Of a stretch of DNA of 64,000 nt, positions 25,258 through 34,109 are shown one piece after another. Each line of letters starts with the position of its first letter. Position 1 is the first letter of the stretch. The position numbers and the translations under genes were made by a program. Origin of the DNA: Candidatus Nitrosotenuis chungbukensis (GTDB taxonomy: Archaea > Thermoproteota > Nitrososphaeria > Nitrososphaerales > Nitrosopumilaceae); the NCBI RefSeq assembly GCF_000685395.1, contig NZ_AVSQ01000017.1, forward strand, positions 1-64,000. The letters run 5' to 3'. The notes beneath the pieces were generated by a model. That model had not been told where the DNA came from. It made no database searches and saw only the letters and a program-made list of their open reading frames with translations.

Positions 25258-25947
25258 TTAGCTTTCCTGTGATTTTATTAATTTGCATATTCTTTCTGAA
25301 TGCTCGTCATTAATCCCAAGTCGCTTTAGTTCCTGTTTTATCAGTAGCGTGGGATCCGTGATTTCTGGGTTTTTCTGTTTTTTTATCACAAACTCCATTT
25401 CCTCTTTTAGTGATATTATTTGCCTTTTTGTTGAGACCATCTCATTTTTTGTCTTTTCAACTACCATCTGCTCATGTTCCAGCTTTTCGTTTAATCTATT
25501 GTAATTAGCTTCAAGATTTGATATTATGGTCCTTATGTCACTTTCAGTTATGTGCTTTGGGTTTATTTTCTCTAATTCGACTTTGTTTTTTGGCGATTCA
25601 CGAAAACAATTTAATTCATCGGCAAACTTTTTTTCTTTTTCAAGCAGCGTTTTCATGTTGGCCATTTTCTGAGTAAGTGTAGCATTTACAAATTTTTGAT
25701 ATTGGTTTGTATCAAGAATTTGATCATGGATGTCTTTTGATTTTTGTAAAACCTCCTCATGTTTTGATAAAATTTGCGGCTTGTTTGAGAAGAAAATTGA
25801 CCTATCTGTTACCTCTGCCGCGTCCTGAATCTCAATCTTAGATCCTACTCCTGTAATGTGCGACCATTCGTCCTCCGCTGAATCACCCTGACCCTGAATT
25901 GGCTGCCCGTCTTTTGAGATTCGATTAATGTGTTTTACCAATGACAA
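25258..25947 (-). CDS. Coiled-coil protein, RxxFF family, member B
   Basis: 229 residues. DRSIFFSNKPQI lies near residue 49; residues about 78-115 match the coiled coil of the 14616 protein (KFVNATLTQKMANMKTLLEK), and a second long coiled coil runs about 135-195. The C-terminus has a small helical domain (LLIKQELKRLGINDEHSERI). It sits between two histidine kinase genes, so a scaffold or adaptor in that signalling is plausible but unproven. Confidence 0.78.
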   Translation of the reverse strand: MSLVKHINRISKDGQPIQGQGDSAEDEWSHITGVGSKIEIQDAAEVTDRSIFFSNKPQILSKHEEVLQKSKDIHDQILDTNQYQKFVNATLTQKMANMKTLLEKEKKFADELNCFRESPKNKVELEKINPKHITESDIRTIISNLEANYNRLNEKLEHEQMVVEKTKNEMVSTKRQIISLKEEMEFVIKKQKNPEITDPTLLIKQELKRLGINDEHSERICKLIKSQES

Positions 25948-26103
25948 ACTTCAGAAATTCTACCTAATGTTTATCATGATATTTAAAATGAACAAACAAC
26001 TCTGTTGTTTTTTGGCATAGGGCATGAGCGTGAGAACCTCATACTGTAATTTTAGAAAATGTAACGCCAGTCAGTTTATTGTCTGGCTGTATTTTGTTGG
26101 GTA

Positions 26104-27126
26104 TTGTTTGAACAAATCGAAAACATAAATCTAATTATAAAATATCAAAGAAAATTCACTGTGCCTATTTTCATGGATGAACACACCATTGATGCTGATT
26201 CTCTGAACCTATTCAAAAACATCATAACCAGCGAATTTGAATCTCACATCTACACCAAAGAGATGTTTTTCAATCCTCAGCAACAAAAACTATGCTGCAT
26301 TTTGGATTCCCCAGATGAAAAGTCTATACGAGATCATCATGTTAAATTTGGAATTAAGTGCGATTCCATCACTCAAATACAGCAAGTTACACTTGGGGAT
26401 CAGGGTGACACGGACAAACTTCAAGTCATAGGCGAACTGGCGGCGAGGCTTGCACACGATCTGCGAAACCCGTTGTCAGTAATCAAAAACGTTGTGGAAA
26501 TAATGGAAAGCAAGCCGAAGCTTAAGATCGAAGAAAAAATCATCTGTTATGGGAGGCTGCACCGGGCGATAAACAGAATATCCCATCAAATAGACGAAGT
26601 ACTTGACTTTGTCAGGCCAAGTAAGCTTACCGTGACAAATAATCTTTTAAATGAAATTGTTATTTCTGCAATAGAAAAAATAGCAAAACCAGATAACGTA
26701 AAAATCAATCTTCCAAATAATTTTGTCTATGTGCCATGTGATTTTATAAAATTTGAAGTGATGATTACGAATCTCATAATGAACGCAATTCAGGCAATGA
26801 ACAACTCCGGCCAGGTCGATGTCAGACTTTTTGATGACGGAAAATATGCGACATTGCAGGTAATCGACAGTGGCTGCGGCATACCCAAAGACGTAATGCC
26901 TAGAATATTTGAGCCGTTGTTTACGACAAAGCAGATAGGCACCGGCCTTGGGCTGGCAAGCTGTAAGGCAATAGTTGAGCAACACAAAGGCATAATCACT
27001 GTCACTAGCAGCGTTGGAAAGGGAACGACCTTTACAATACGAATTCCAAAATCCAGCGCCGTCGTATCTGATAAGAGCGTATCACATAGCGCAGTTCCGT
27101 CGCAAATCGCAATGCCTAACAAATAA
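26104..27126 (+). CDS. Sensor histidine kinase with DUF4242-like N-terminal domain
   Basis: 340 residues, no membrane helix. Residues about 19-95 resemble DUF4242 (the SCO4226-type nickel-binding ferredoxin-like fold): FMDEHTIDADSL holds the MDxH start, C64/C65 precede ILDSPDE, H78/H79 precede FGIKCDSITQIQQV. HisKA follows with H118 (ARLAHDLRNPLSVI), then HATPase with N box (MNAIQAMNN), DSGCGIP and GTGLGLASCK. The TTG start is needed to include the whole domain. The kinase core is close to that of the gene at 43437. Metal or redox sensing is inferred. Confidence 0.9.
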   Translation: MFEQIENINLIIKYQRKFTVPIFMDEHTIDADSLNLFKNIITSEFESHIYTKEMFFNPQQQKLCCILDSPDEKSIRDHHVKFGIKCDSITQIQQVTLGDQGDTDKLQVIGELAARLAHDLRNPLSVIKNVVEIMESKPKLKIEEKIICYGRLHRAINRISHQIDEVLDFVRPSKLTVTNNLLNEIVISAIEKIAKPDNVKINLPNNFVYVPCDFIKFEVMITNLIMNAIQAMNNSGQVDVRLFDDGKYATLQVIDSGCGIPKDVMPRIFEPLFTTKQIGTGLGLASCKAIVEQHKGIITVTSSVGKGTTFTIRIPKSSAVVSDKSVSHSAVPSQIAMPNK

Positions 27127-27176
27127 TCCTAGTTCGCACTAAATTTAGGATAACTCGAATCTGAAAAGAAAATCCG

Positions 27177-27377
27177 CTACTCTCCTGGATATAATATCAG
27201 ATATTCCTCGGGATTCTTTCGTGACTTTTTTGCAATCAATGCGTCTTGGTAGCGCTCAAAGTGCTCAATCAGGTACAGCTGGCTTCCGTGAGATCCAAAC
27301 GGGTCTATGCCAACTAGATTAAATCCTGACTCGGGGGTTAGGCTGGCCTTTTCTTTTCCGTCTATCTCGTATGCCAT
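27177..27377 (-). CDS. Small protein of unknown function
   Basis: 66 residues, MAYEIDGKEKASLTPESGFN then LVGIDPFGSHGSQLYLIEHF, ending EEYLILYPGE. It is compact, probably soluble, with a basic middle (KKSRKNPEE). Codon use and the clean ATG support coding. No family is recognised. Confidence 0.65.
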   Translation of the reverse strand: MAYEIDGKEKASLTPESGFNLVGIDPFGSHGSQLYLIEHFERYQDALIAKKSRKNPEEYLILYPGE

Positions 27378-27429
27378 GTCTGTCTCCCGCTTGGCATAGT
27401 TTTAAAATTTGATACTCTGTGTATGATCA

Positions 27430-27624
27430 TTGGACAAAGTGCCTTCGAGGGACAAAATAAGAATTGGGTCAAACGTGCTGATAGTGCAAAAACAGGATCA
27501 GCGTACGGGCGCTCTGACTGAAGGCACGGTCAAAAGAATTCTCACATCGAGTAATTTCCACCCTCATGGGATCAAAGTTGAATTAGAGGGGGGCAAAGTA
27601 GGCCGCGTTCAAAAAATATCTTAA
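27430..27624 (+). CDS. YwbE family protein (DUF2196)
   Basis: 64 residues from a TTG start. The family pattern IRIGSNVLIVQKQDQRTGAL, then EGTVKRILTSSNFHPHGIKV and GGKVGRVQKI is nearly complete. YwbE proteins are small beta-barrel-like proteins of unknown function found in bacteria and archaea. It is followed closely by a cupin gene, possibly co-transcribed. Confidence 0.92.
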   Translation: MDKVPSRDKIRIGSNVLIVQKQDQRTGALTEGTVKRILTSSNFHPHGIKVELEGGKVGRVQKIS

Positions 27625-27711
27625 TTTGTAGTGGCTGTGGGATATTTTTGTCTCTTGATTTGGATGAGGCCCCAAAATACTCAAATCTGTCATGTCTTTA
27701 ACTTCGGTGGA

Positions 27712-28176
27712 ATGAGCGTAAAAAAGGAAAACTTGTTTTCTAGTTCAAAAATAAGGAAAATAAATCCAAACTGGTTTACTGGCAAGGTCCACATGACTGA
27801 TATCTCAGACGTCATAAAATCAAAAGAACAGCACATCTATCATGTTTACTTTAAGAATGGCGCAAAAACCAAAGTGCACATACATAACGGAAACCAAATA
27901 CTGATTGCCACAAAAGGAAGGGGAGTCTTGGAAACGTTTTCAAAAAAGGGAAGCGGAAGGGATCATTTCGGCATTGCAAGAACCCAAAAAATCAGCCTCA
28001 ATGTAGGTGACGTGGCATACATCAAAAAGGGAACGCTTCACACTCATGGCTCTGCGGACAAAAGAAATGTTTTCTCTCATATTGCAATTAACATCATACC
28101 TGCAAAGAACAAGGAATACAAGACCACTTGGTACGAGTCTGATTTTAAAACGCTTGCAAGTGGCATCGTAAAATAA
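27712..28176 (+). CDS. Cupin-domain protein
   Basis: 154-residue single-domain cupin. Motif 1 is HVYFKNGAKTKVHIHNGNQI with metal-type His; motif 2 contains DVAYIKKGTLHTHGSA. A metal-dependent enzyme or small-molecule sensor is possible. The ATG at 27712 after GGTGGA is preferred; an upstream in-frame start would add 27 residues with no cupin similarity. Confidence 0.85.
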   Translation: MSVKKENLFSSSKIRKINPNWFTGKVHMTDISDVIKSKEQHIYHVYFKNGAKTKVHIHNGNQILIATKGRGVLETFSKKGSGRDHFGIARTQKISLNVGDVAYIKKGTLHTHGSADKRNVFSHIAINIIPAKNKEYKTTWYESDFKTLASGIVK

Positions 28177-28248
28177 CTGAATTAATTCCGTACGGCGTCT
28201 GCGTTCTGGATCCATCCATGGCTTATAACTAGAAGTCCTTCAGCAGTC

Positions 28249-28806
28249 TTGTTGGAATCGCCATCAATTGAGATACGACGAGCGTTTGGATTTCTATTCA
28301 TATGCGTTTCAATCGCAGTTGTGGCAGGCGCGGTCTTGAGCGAAATTGTTTATCAGAACAATTTGCCATTTTATTACTACGGGATAGTCTGGGTTGGAAG
28401 TTTTGGCATAACCGTAGGATCTAGTTTTAGAAAATTCTCCAAGACCATTCCATTGATCCGCCAAAGAATGAAAAACAGCGTAAAGTGGCCTCCGTACATA
28501 AGTGCCATAAACGGGCTCTGCTGGGCGGGGCCGTTTGCCGCAATCGCGGTGTTTCCGTCATTGCTACAATATCTGATACTTCTTGGCATTGGACTTGGTA
28601 ATCTTGCGACTTATCTTATGATGAGGAAGTTTAGCAATCAGGACAACAGAGAACAGATGATAGTTGGATGCATTGCGTTGATCTCAATACCAGTTGCAGT
28701 TTTCATAGACACGCAACTAGTCATATTGCAAGACGTTGCAGTTTTGCTGTCTAGGATTTTAATTGCAATATCTTATGCTGCTGGCGGAATTTACGCTAGG
28801 CGATAG
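28249..28806 (+). CDS. Multi-pass membrane protein of unknown function
   Basis: 185 residues with about five helices (near 12-33, 42-60, 88-118, 130-150, 158-180). The loop after helix 2 is basic (RQRMKNSVKWPPY), suggesting cytosolic. No motif is recognised. It starts at TTG and its stop abuts the convergent HMG-CoA synthase gene. Confidence 0.72.
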   Translation: MLESPSIEIRRAFGFLFICVSIAVVAGAVLSEIVYQNNLPFYYYGIVWVGSFGITVGSSFRKFSKTIPLIRQRMKNSVKWPPYISAINGLCWAGPFAAIAVFPSLLQYLILLGIGLGNLATYLMMRKFSNQDNREQMIVGCIALISIPVAVFIDTQLVILQDVAVLLSRILIAISYAAGGIYARR

Positions 28807-28807
28807 C

Positions 28808-30202
28808 CTAGTCACAGAACACGTACTTGCGCTCGCCTCTGCTTTCAGGAGTGTCTTCGATGCTGACTAGGACGAATTCTTTTTTGGCATCCAAAAGACT
28901 TTGATCTGGAGAGCGTTTGTTTTCGTGGATTTCCTCGTATTCCTCAAGTGAAAGCTTTTTGCGCTCGCCTATCTCCACCTCGAGATTCATGTTGCTTACG
29001 ATTTCTTTGTAGTCTGGCTGAACAGTTCCGCTAAACACCATTGCACTGCTTCCGCTGCCGTACGAGCCAAATCCGATGCGTTTTCCAGCCAGGTCGATTC
29101 CCTTTTGGAATTCAAACTCTAGGCAGCTTCTAAATCCCAAGTACAAAGACGCCGTATACAAGTTTCCAATCATCGTGGATGCAATAAGGGAGCTTGCAAG
29201 CTTGTCTTCGTAGAACTGCCTGTATTCTTTTGTCTTTGTGAAAAGCTTGGTAAATTCATGGTCTTTTGTCATGTATTCCTCATCTGCCAAAATCGATTCT
29301 ATTGTGCCCCGCGGATCTTTTGGAACTGGCTCCTCCATTCCTGTCTGCTCGATGGTCCTCTTCCATCTTGGCAGGCCTCTCCACTCCCTTCTAAGCAGGT
29401 ATGACAGCGCCTTTTTGCCCATGTTTGAGTACGGCAGGTGCATGCAGAGATAATCGATATGGTCCAAAATTGTCTCGCCCTCGTTTATTTTGATTATTCC
29501 TGTGCCCAGTGCCTTTTTCTTGTATGCCTCAAAGGCCTTTTTGACCTGAATCAGGTATAGTAAATTAGAATACTGGCCGTGAACAATTGGGGTTTCCTTT
29601 CCAAACGGCCTGTAGAAATCATACTCGTTTTTAATCGAAGTTGATGTTACCTTTGCGTCAAACTGGAGCAGCCTTGGCTTGTCGTTGAGAAGCATTGCGA
29701 CTGCCCCTGCCCCCTGCGTATACTCACCAGTCGAACCCATGTCGTACTTGGCAATGTCTGATACCACAACTATGGCTGATTTTCCTTCAGCCTCTCCAGC
29801 TCTGATCCAATTAGAATTATCATACAGCGCATAAGAACCGCTTACACATGCAAACTTGCACTCTATTCCACCACAGTGCTCAAAAGAGTCCGGGCCGTAT
29901 ACCTGCTCGAGCATTCCAATCACGTAGGAGTTTAGCGCCTTTGACTCGTCTAGTGCCGATTCGGTTGCGACATAAAGCCTGCCTATCTCGCTTGGGGAAA
30001 CATTGTTTTTTTGCATTAGTTTGAGGCATGCATTTGCAGCCAGGCACGCTGGGTCTTGGTTTGTATCTACTATTGCCATCTTGGATATTCCCAAACCCTG
30101 CTTTAGCTTTGCAGGATCAACTCCCCTTGCTACTGCAAAGTCTGCCGAATCAACAAAAAGCCTTGGAATATAGATGGCCATGTCATCTATGCCTGCCGCC
30201 AT
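28808..30202 (-). CDS. Hydroxymethylglutaryl-CoA synthase
   Basis: 464 residues. It condenses acetyl-CoA with acetoacetyl-CoA in the mevalonate pathway for archaeal lipids. The catalytic Glu is E81 (VATESALDESKA), the nucleophile C119 (CKFACVSGSYAL), and the His is in CMHLPYSNMGKKAL. It is longer than typical archaeal forms (about 350) and closer to the eukaryote-like length, as in other thaumarchaea. Monocistronic; the 175-bp upstream gap holds its promoter. Confidence 0.95.
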   Translation of the reverse strand: MAAGIDDMAIYIPRLFVDSADFAVARGVDPAKLKQGLGISKMAIVDTNQDPACLAANACLKLMQKNNVSPSEIGRLYVATESALDESKALNSYVIGMLEQVYGPDSFEHCGGIECKFACVSGSYALYDNSNWIRAGEAEGKSAIVVVSDIAKYDMGSTGEYTQGAGAVAMLLNDKPRLLQFDAKVTSTSIKNEYDFYRPFGKETPIVHGQYSNLLYLIQVKKAFEAYKKKALGTGIIKINEGETILDHIDYLCMHLPYSNMGKKALSYLLRREWRGLPRWKRTIEQTGMEEPVPKDPRGTIESILADEEYMTKDHEFTKLFTKTKEYRQFYEDKLASSLIASTMIGNLYTASLYLGFRSCLEFEFQKGIDLAGKRIGFGSYGSGSSAMVFSGTVQPDYKEIVSNMNLEVEIGERKKLSLEEYEEIHENKRSPDQSLLDAKKEFVLVSIEDTPESRGERKYVFCD

Positions 30203-30377
30203 GAGCTTCCCTTCTCAAATTTGAATATAAGGTTTGTCAACTAAGCATATTCTAATAACGTATAATCACGTGAAAATCTGCGATATTTTCTGCTATCTTG
30301 ATTTGTTTGGCAATTTTTTTACAATTATTGTTCGGTGTAGTGTAATTATTAGTTATTTTGCCCAAATCTGAAAAACG

Positions 30378-30947
30378 TCAGGACTCCATGATCCAGCCTT
30401 TTTGTATGGCTGATCTGTCGACTGCCTCCCCGACACCTGTGGCGTATCTCCAAATGACTGGCGCGTCAGTTGACATTCTGACCTTTATTTTTATCAGGGC
30501 CTCGGTCTCGTTTGCAAGATTACTGCTTGTGTTTCCGTGGTTTTGGCAGAACTTGCATTTTGGATCAAGTCTGATTGGATCCGTGTCAGATACTGGATAT
30601 GCCTTGCATGCAAGCGGCCTTTGCTCGTAAATCATACATGGAAACCCACCATGAGGCGATTTTTTGCCAGACTTTGTATCCAAAAATGGGCAGGTGTTTC
30701 CGTTTTCCTCAATTCCCATCATCTGGTACGCCATGACCTCTGTTGGCCCGTCAGATTCGTATGAAATGCCGATTCGCGGCAGAATCGTCACGTCAAGATC
30801 ATGCGTCTTGGCAAGGGCGTGGATTCTTTCCCTTTCTTCAGGCATTATGAGCACGCCTATCTTGCCGAACTTTTTTGAAGGGTAGTACTCGCGTTCTATG
30901 CAGCACTGGGAACAGTCCTGAACACAGTTAAAATCCACGCAATGCAA
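30378..30947 (-). CDS. YkgJ-type Cys-cluster protein
   Basis: 189 residues of the zinc/iron-chelating YkgJ family (CxxxCxxCC plus further Cys). The first cluster is FNCVQDCSQCCIEREYYPS; later Cys occur in NTCPFLD, GFPCMIYEQRPLACKAYPVS and PKCKFCQNHG. The family is linked to metal or Fe-S handling; the exact role is unknown. It lies 21 bases downstream of the DsbA-like gene on the same strand, a possible redox operon. Confidence 0.88.
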   Translation of the reverse strand: MHCVDFNCVQDCSQCCIEREYYPSKKFGKIGVLIMPEERERIHALAKTHDLDVTILPRIGISYESDGPTEVMAYQMMGIEENGNTCPFLDTKSGKKSPHGGFPCMIYEQRPLACKAYPVSDTDPIRLDPKCKFCQNHGNTSSNLANETEALIKIKVRMSTDAPVIWRYATGVGEAVDRSAIQKGWIMES

Positions 30948-30968
30948 ACGGCGTAAAACAATAAAACT

Positions 30969-31703
30969 CTAGTTGTTTTGCAGCTCTTCTGAATCTAGGA
31001 CCTTGGCAAAGACGTCGTATGGCTGAGCCCCCGGTATCTTTGCCATCTTGTTGTTTGCCCCAACGATGATGAATCCCGGCGTTCCAGTAAAGCCAACTGT
31101 TTTTGCATCCTCCGCGCTTGCCTGGATCATTTTCATGTATCTTCCGCTTGACGTGCATTCTGCAAATGCCTCCATGTCAAGTCCAAGATCATTTGCAAAT
31201 TTGATCTGATTCTCAGGAGACGCCCAGCCGTTGTTCTCACCAGTCCAGTTGTTGTACAGGGTATCGTGGTACTCCCAGAACTTGTCCTGCTCTCCTGCAC
31301 AGTGTGCCGCGTGTGCGGCAGTGACAGAGTCTTGGCCTATTATGGTAAAGTCCTTGAATATCATTTTCACTTTTCCTGTTTTTATATAGTTTTCAAGAAT
31401 TTGGTTCTCTGTCTCATGGAAGAACTTGTTGCAGAAAAAGCACTGATAGTCTCCAAACTCTATTATCGTAATTGGCGCGCTAGGATCGCCCAGTAGCGGC
31501 GATGCGTTTTCAGTCAGTACCGACATGCTGATTTGCTTGGGGCCTTCCTCCTCTGCAGGTTTTACGTTTTCATGCTTTGACTGCTCTATGTCTTCGACGC
31601 TAAACGGCGTTCCGACATTTGCGGACATTGCATAAAATACTGCGATTATGGAAATTGCCGCGATTCCTGCCCCGATTCCTAGTGATGGCGCGTGTATGTT
31701 CAA
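30969..31703 (-). CDS. DsbA-like thiol-disulfide oxidoreductase, membrane-anchored
   Basis: 244 residues. An N-terminal helix (about 8-27) anchors it outside the cytosol; the thioredoxin fold begins near residue 70. The active site CFFC sits in FGDYQCFFCNKFFHET, the helical insert holds AAHAAHCAGEQ, and the cis-Pro loop is GFTGTPGFIIVG. It probably forms disulfides in secreted proteins; CcdA and the DipZ-like protein could balance it. Confidence 0.92.
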   Translation of the reverse strand: MNIHAPSLGIGAGIAAISIIAVFYAMSANVGTPFSVEDIEQSKHENVKPAEEEGPKQISMSVLTENASPLLGDPSAPITIIEFGDYQCFFCNKFFHETENQILENYIKTGKVKMIFKDFTIIGQDSVTAAHAAHCAGEQDKFWEYHDTLYNNWTGENNGWASPENQIKFANDLGLDMEAFAECTSSGRYMKMIQASAEDAKTVGFTGTPGFIIVGANNKMAKIPGAQPYDVFAKVLDSEELQNN

Positions 31704-31816
31704 CTAAGACTGGTCAAATCTGGGCGCATTTAGTTCTTTATCCTGTCTGGACGAACCGAACACATTCACATTAATCTAAAGCAAAACTGCGATCATGACT
31801 GTTGTCCGGAGATAAC

Positions 31817-32014
31817 ATGTGGACCATAACTGTCACTGTAGCACTGTCATCGCTTTTGATTCTTGCGTATTTTGTACTGTATCCAATCACTGCAAAAGAT
31901 GGCACAGTTGAGCAGACAAAAATGGGGCTGGACAAGGCAATAAACAGAGTTGAGACGCTGCGCGATGAATCAAAACAAGTGCCTATGTCGACTGATTCTG
32001 GATTAAATCCGTAA
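31817..32014 (+). CDS. Small single-pass membrane protein
   Basis: 65 residues, MWTITVTVALSSLLILAYFV then LYPITAKDGTVEQTK and an acidic tail. One helix near the N-terminus with a soluble part of about 40 residues. A TTG at 31802 could add five residues. It is upstream of gap on the same strand but probably separate. Function unknown. Confidence 0.6.
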   Translation: MWTITVTVALSSLLILAYFVLYPITAKDGTVEQTKMGLDKAINRVETLRDESKQVPMSTDSGLNP

Positions 32015-32060
32015 AAACCCAAAGTGTAATGTAAATAAATCCCGAGCCTTTGGAAAAAAC

Positions 32061-33110
32061 ATGAAACGGGTTTTTGTAAACGGGTATGGCTCGATTGGAA
32101 CCCGTATAGTACAGTTCATCAAAGACGATCCCCAAATCAAGGTAATCGGGATTGGCAAGAACTCGCCTGACGATAAGGTAAACGATGCAATATCGCGCGG
32201 ATTTGACGTTTACGTTCCGGAAAAAAACATTGCACTTTTCAAGAATTACAAAATCAAAGGGACGATCGAGAGCGCACTGGATGACTGCGACCTGGTGATA
32301 GATGCAACACCTGGGGGCACAGGCTATGCCAACAAAAAACGTCTCTATGAGCCAAAGGGCGTGATGGCAATATACCAGGGGGGAGAGTCAGTATCTGGGG
32401 ACGAGCGCGTCTCTGACTTGCTGTTCAATTCCCGCGTGACATACAAGGAGGCATTTGGCCAAAAACACGTCATGCAGGGAAGCTGCAACGTAACTGGAAT
32501 GGGAAGGATACTGCAGCCTCTGCGAGAAAAGTTTGGTTCAAGACTAGTCAGGTTTGACGCCGTCTTGGTACGACGATGGGCAGACCTTGAGCAGACAAGC
32601 AAAACAGTCCCAGATACCGTAGAGTGGACCCCAAACCCGCACCACGGGGACGACGTAAAGCACTACATGGGAAAAGACACGCCGCTGTTTTTGCAAGTGA
32701 TCAAAGTTCCGACAAGGCAGATGCACCTTCATCTCATGGCTGTCAGATTCAAAGATGCCGCGCCAAAGCCTTCTGAGATTTTGGATCTTTTCAAAAATGA
32801 ATACGGCGTTGCAACGCTGTGGACTGCCAAGGGAACAAAGCAAATACGCGATGCCGCAGAGTCCATGAAGTTTAGCTTCAAGGACACTAACATGATTCAC
32901 ATCCACGCTGAGATGCTAGAGTCAGTTGGCGACACAATCAAGATGGCGTACTCTGATGACCAAACGGGAATCGTGATTCCTGAAAACCACATCCTGATGC
33001 AGGCAATGCTGTTCCAAAAAACGTACGAGGAGGCATCTAGGCACACCGAAAGCCTGTTTCACATGGATGAGAAAAAGAAGGCACTAGAAGAGTTTTTTTC
33101 TAAAAAATAA
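32061..33110 (+). CDS. gap: Glyceraldehyde-3-phosphate dehydrogenase, archaeal type II
   Basis: 349 residues. The Rossmann start is VFVNGYGSIGTRIVQFI, and the catalytic Cys is C142 (MQGSCNVTGMGR). It is of the archaeal phosphorylating NAD(P) type, distinct from bacterial GapA, and acts in gluconeogenesis. It starts with ATG after a short leader. Confidence 0.95.
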   Translation: MKRVFVNGYGSIGTRIVQFIKDDPQIKVIGIGKNSPDDKVNDAISRGFDVYVPEKNIALFKNYKIKGTIESALDDCDLVIDATPGGTGYANKKRLYEPKGVMAIYQGGESVSGDERVSDLLFNSRVTYKEAFGQKHVMQGSCNVTGMGRILQPLREKFGSRLVRFDAVLVRRWADLEQTSKTVPDTVEWTPNPHHGDDVKHYMGKDTPLFLQVIKVPTRQMHLHLMAVRFKDAAPKPSEILDLFKNEYGVATLWTAKGTKQIRDAAESMKFSFKDTNMIHIHAEMLESVGDTIKMAYSDDQTGIVIPENHILMQAMLFQKTYEEASRHTESLFHMDEKKKALEEFFSKK

Positions 33111-33119
33111 CTGCAAATA

Positions 33120-34061
33120 TTATTTTATTCTCTCTCGCTCTATCTCGACAAAGATGTGCTCTCTGTTTGCCTTTGGAATTATCTCCATTATCTTTTGCTC
33201 CACAATATCTGTCACCACTTCTATCTTGTCAGTATCCAGATTGTCTATCAGGTTCACCTGAACTCCGATTAGAATGTCGTCCAGTCCCAAGTGCATGGTT
33301 CTCATCGTTATGACTCTGTTTACCTCTGGGATGTCATTGATTGATTTTACTATTCGTCTGTACTCTCTTGCCGTTATGGATTCGCCTATGATCAAACCCC
33401 TGTTCTCTTTTGCCAAAAAGAACGCAAAGAACATCAGGATGGATCCGATTAGAAGAGACGCAATCCCGTCGTAAACAGAGTTTCCAGTCATGTCCGATAG
33501 GAAAATTCCTATTGCAGCTATTGCTATTCCAAGCAGTGCTGCAGAATCCTCAACAATGACTGTCAGGATTACCGTGTCCTTGCTTTCCTTGAACTCATTG
33601 ATCATTGATGACGGCGTGATCTTTTCTCCGCGCCCTCTGATTCCCTTTGTAAACTGTTTTAATGCAATCCTTAGCGCGTTTGCCTCAAACCCGAACGCTA
33701 TTACAAGTATGATGTAGCTTATCTGGACGTTTTCAATCTTGTAGTTTCCATGAAGTAAAGATGAGGCGCCGTTTTCCAATGACAAAATGCCTGATATTCC
33801 AAACAGCATGGTTGCAACAATAAATGACCAAAAGAAAAGATCCCTCCCGTAGCCGAACTGGTGCTGATAGCTTGCAGCTTTTACACTGGTCTTCATTCCA
33901 AACAAGAGCAGGACCTGGTTGAACGTGTCTGATGCAGAGTGGTATGCCTCTGCCCACATTGCGGCACTTCCTGTAAATAATGCCGCAACAAACTTGCTAA
34001 TTGCAACACCCAAGTTTCCAAATAATGCTGCATATACTGCTTTTTTAGAACCTACTGCCAA
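33120..34061 (-). CDS. Cation diffusion facilitator (zinc/metal exporter)
   Basis: 313 residues with six helices and a cytosolic C-terminal domain. The metal-site motif is MWAEAYHSASDTFNQ (HxxxD, helix II), with its partner in helix V (VEDSAALLG). The C-terminal domain (about 225-313) has MRTMHLGLDDILIGVQVNL. Resembles the FieF/ZNT9-like branch. It lies convergent with gap and upstream of the threonine synthase gene on the same strand. Confidence 0.92.
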   Translation of the reverse strand: MAVGSKKAVYAALFGNLGVAISKFVAALFTGSAAMWAEAYHSASDTFNQVLLLFGMKTSVKAASYQHQFGYGRDLFFWSFIVATMLFGISGILSLENGASSLLHGNYKIENVQISYIILVIAFGFEANALRIALKQFTKGIRGRGEKITPSSMINEFKESKDTVILTVIVEDSAALLGIAIAAIGIFLSDMTGNSVYDGIASLLIGSILMFFAFFLAKENRGLIIGESITAREYRRIVKSINDIPEVNRVITMRTMHLGLDDILIGVQVNLIDNLDTDKIEVVTDIVEQKIMEIIPKANREHIFVEIERERIK

Positions 34062-34109
34062 CTATAGGTTACCTCAACTGATTTGGCTATAATAAATTAA
34101 AGCCTGATC

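Noticed and set aside
26024-26128. 34-residue frame MSVRTSYCNFRKCN... before the DUF4242-kinase
   Set aside because: Overlaps the kinase start in another frame, has no other support, and the kinase frame is strongly supported.
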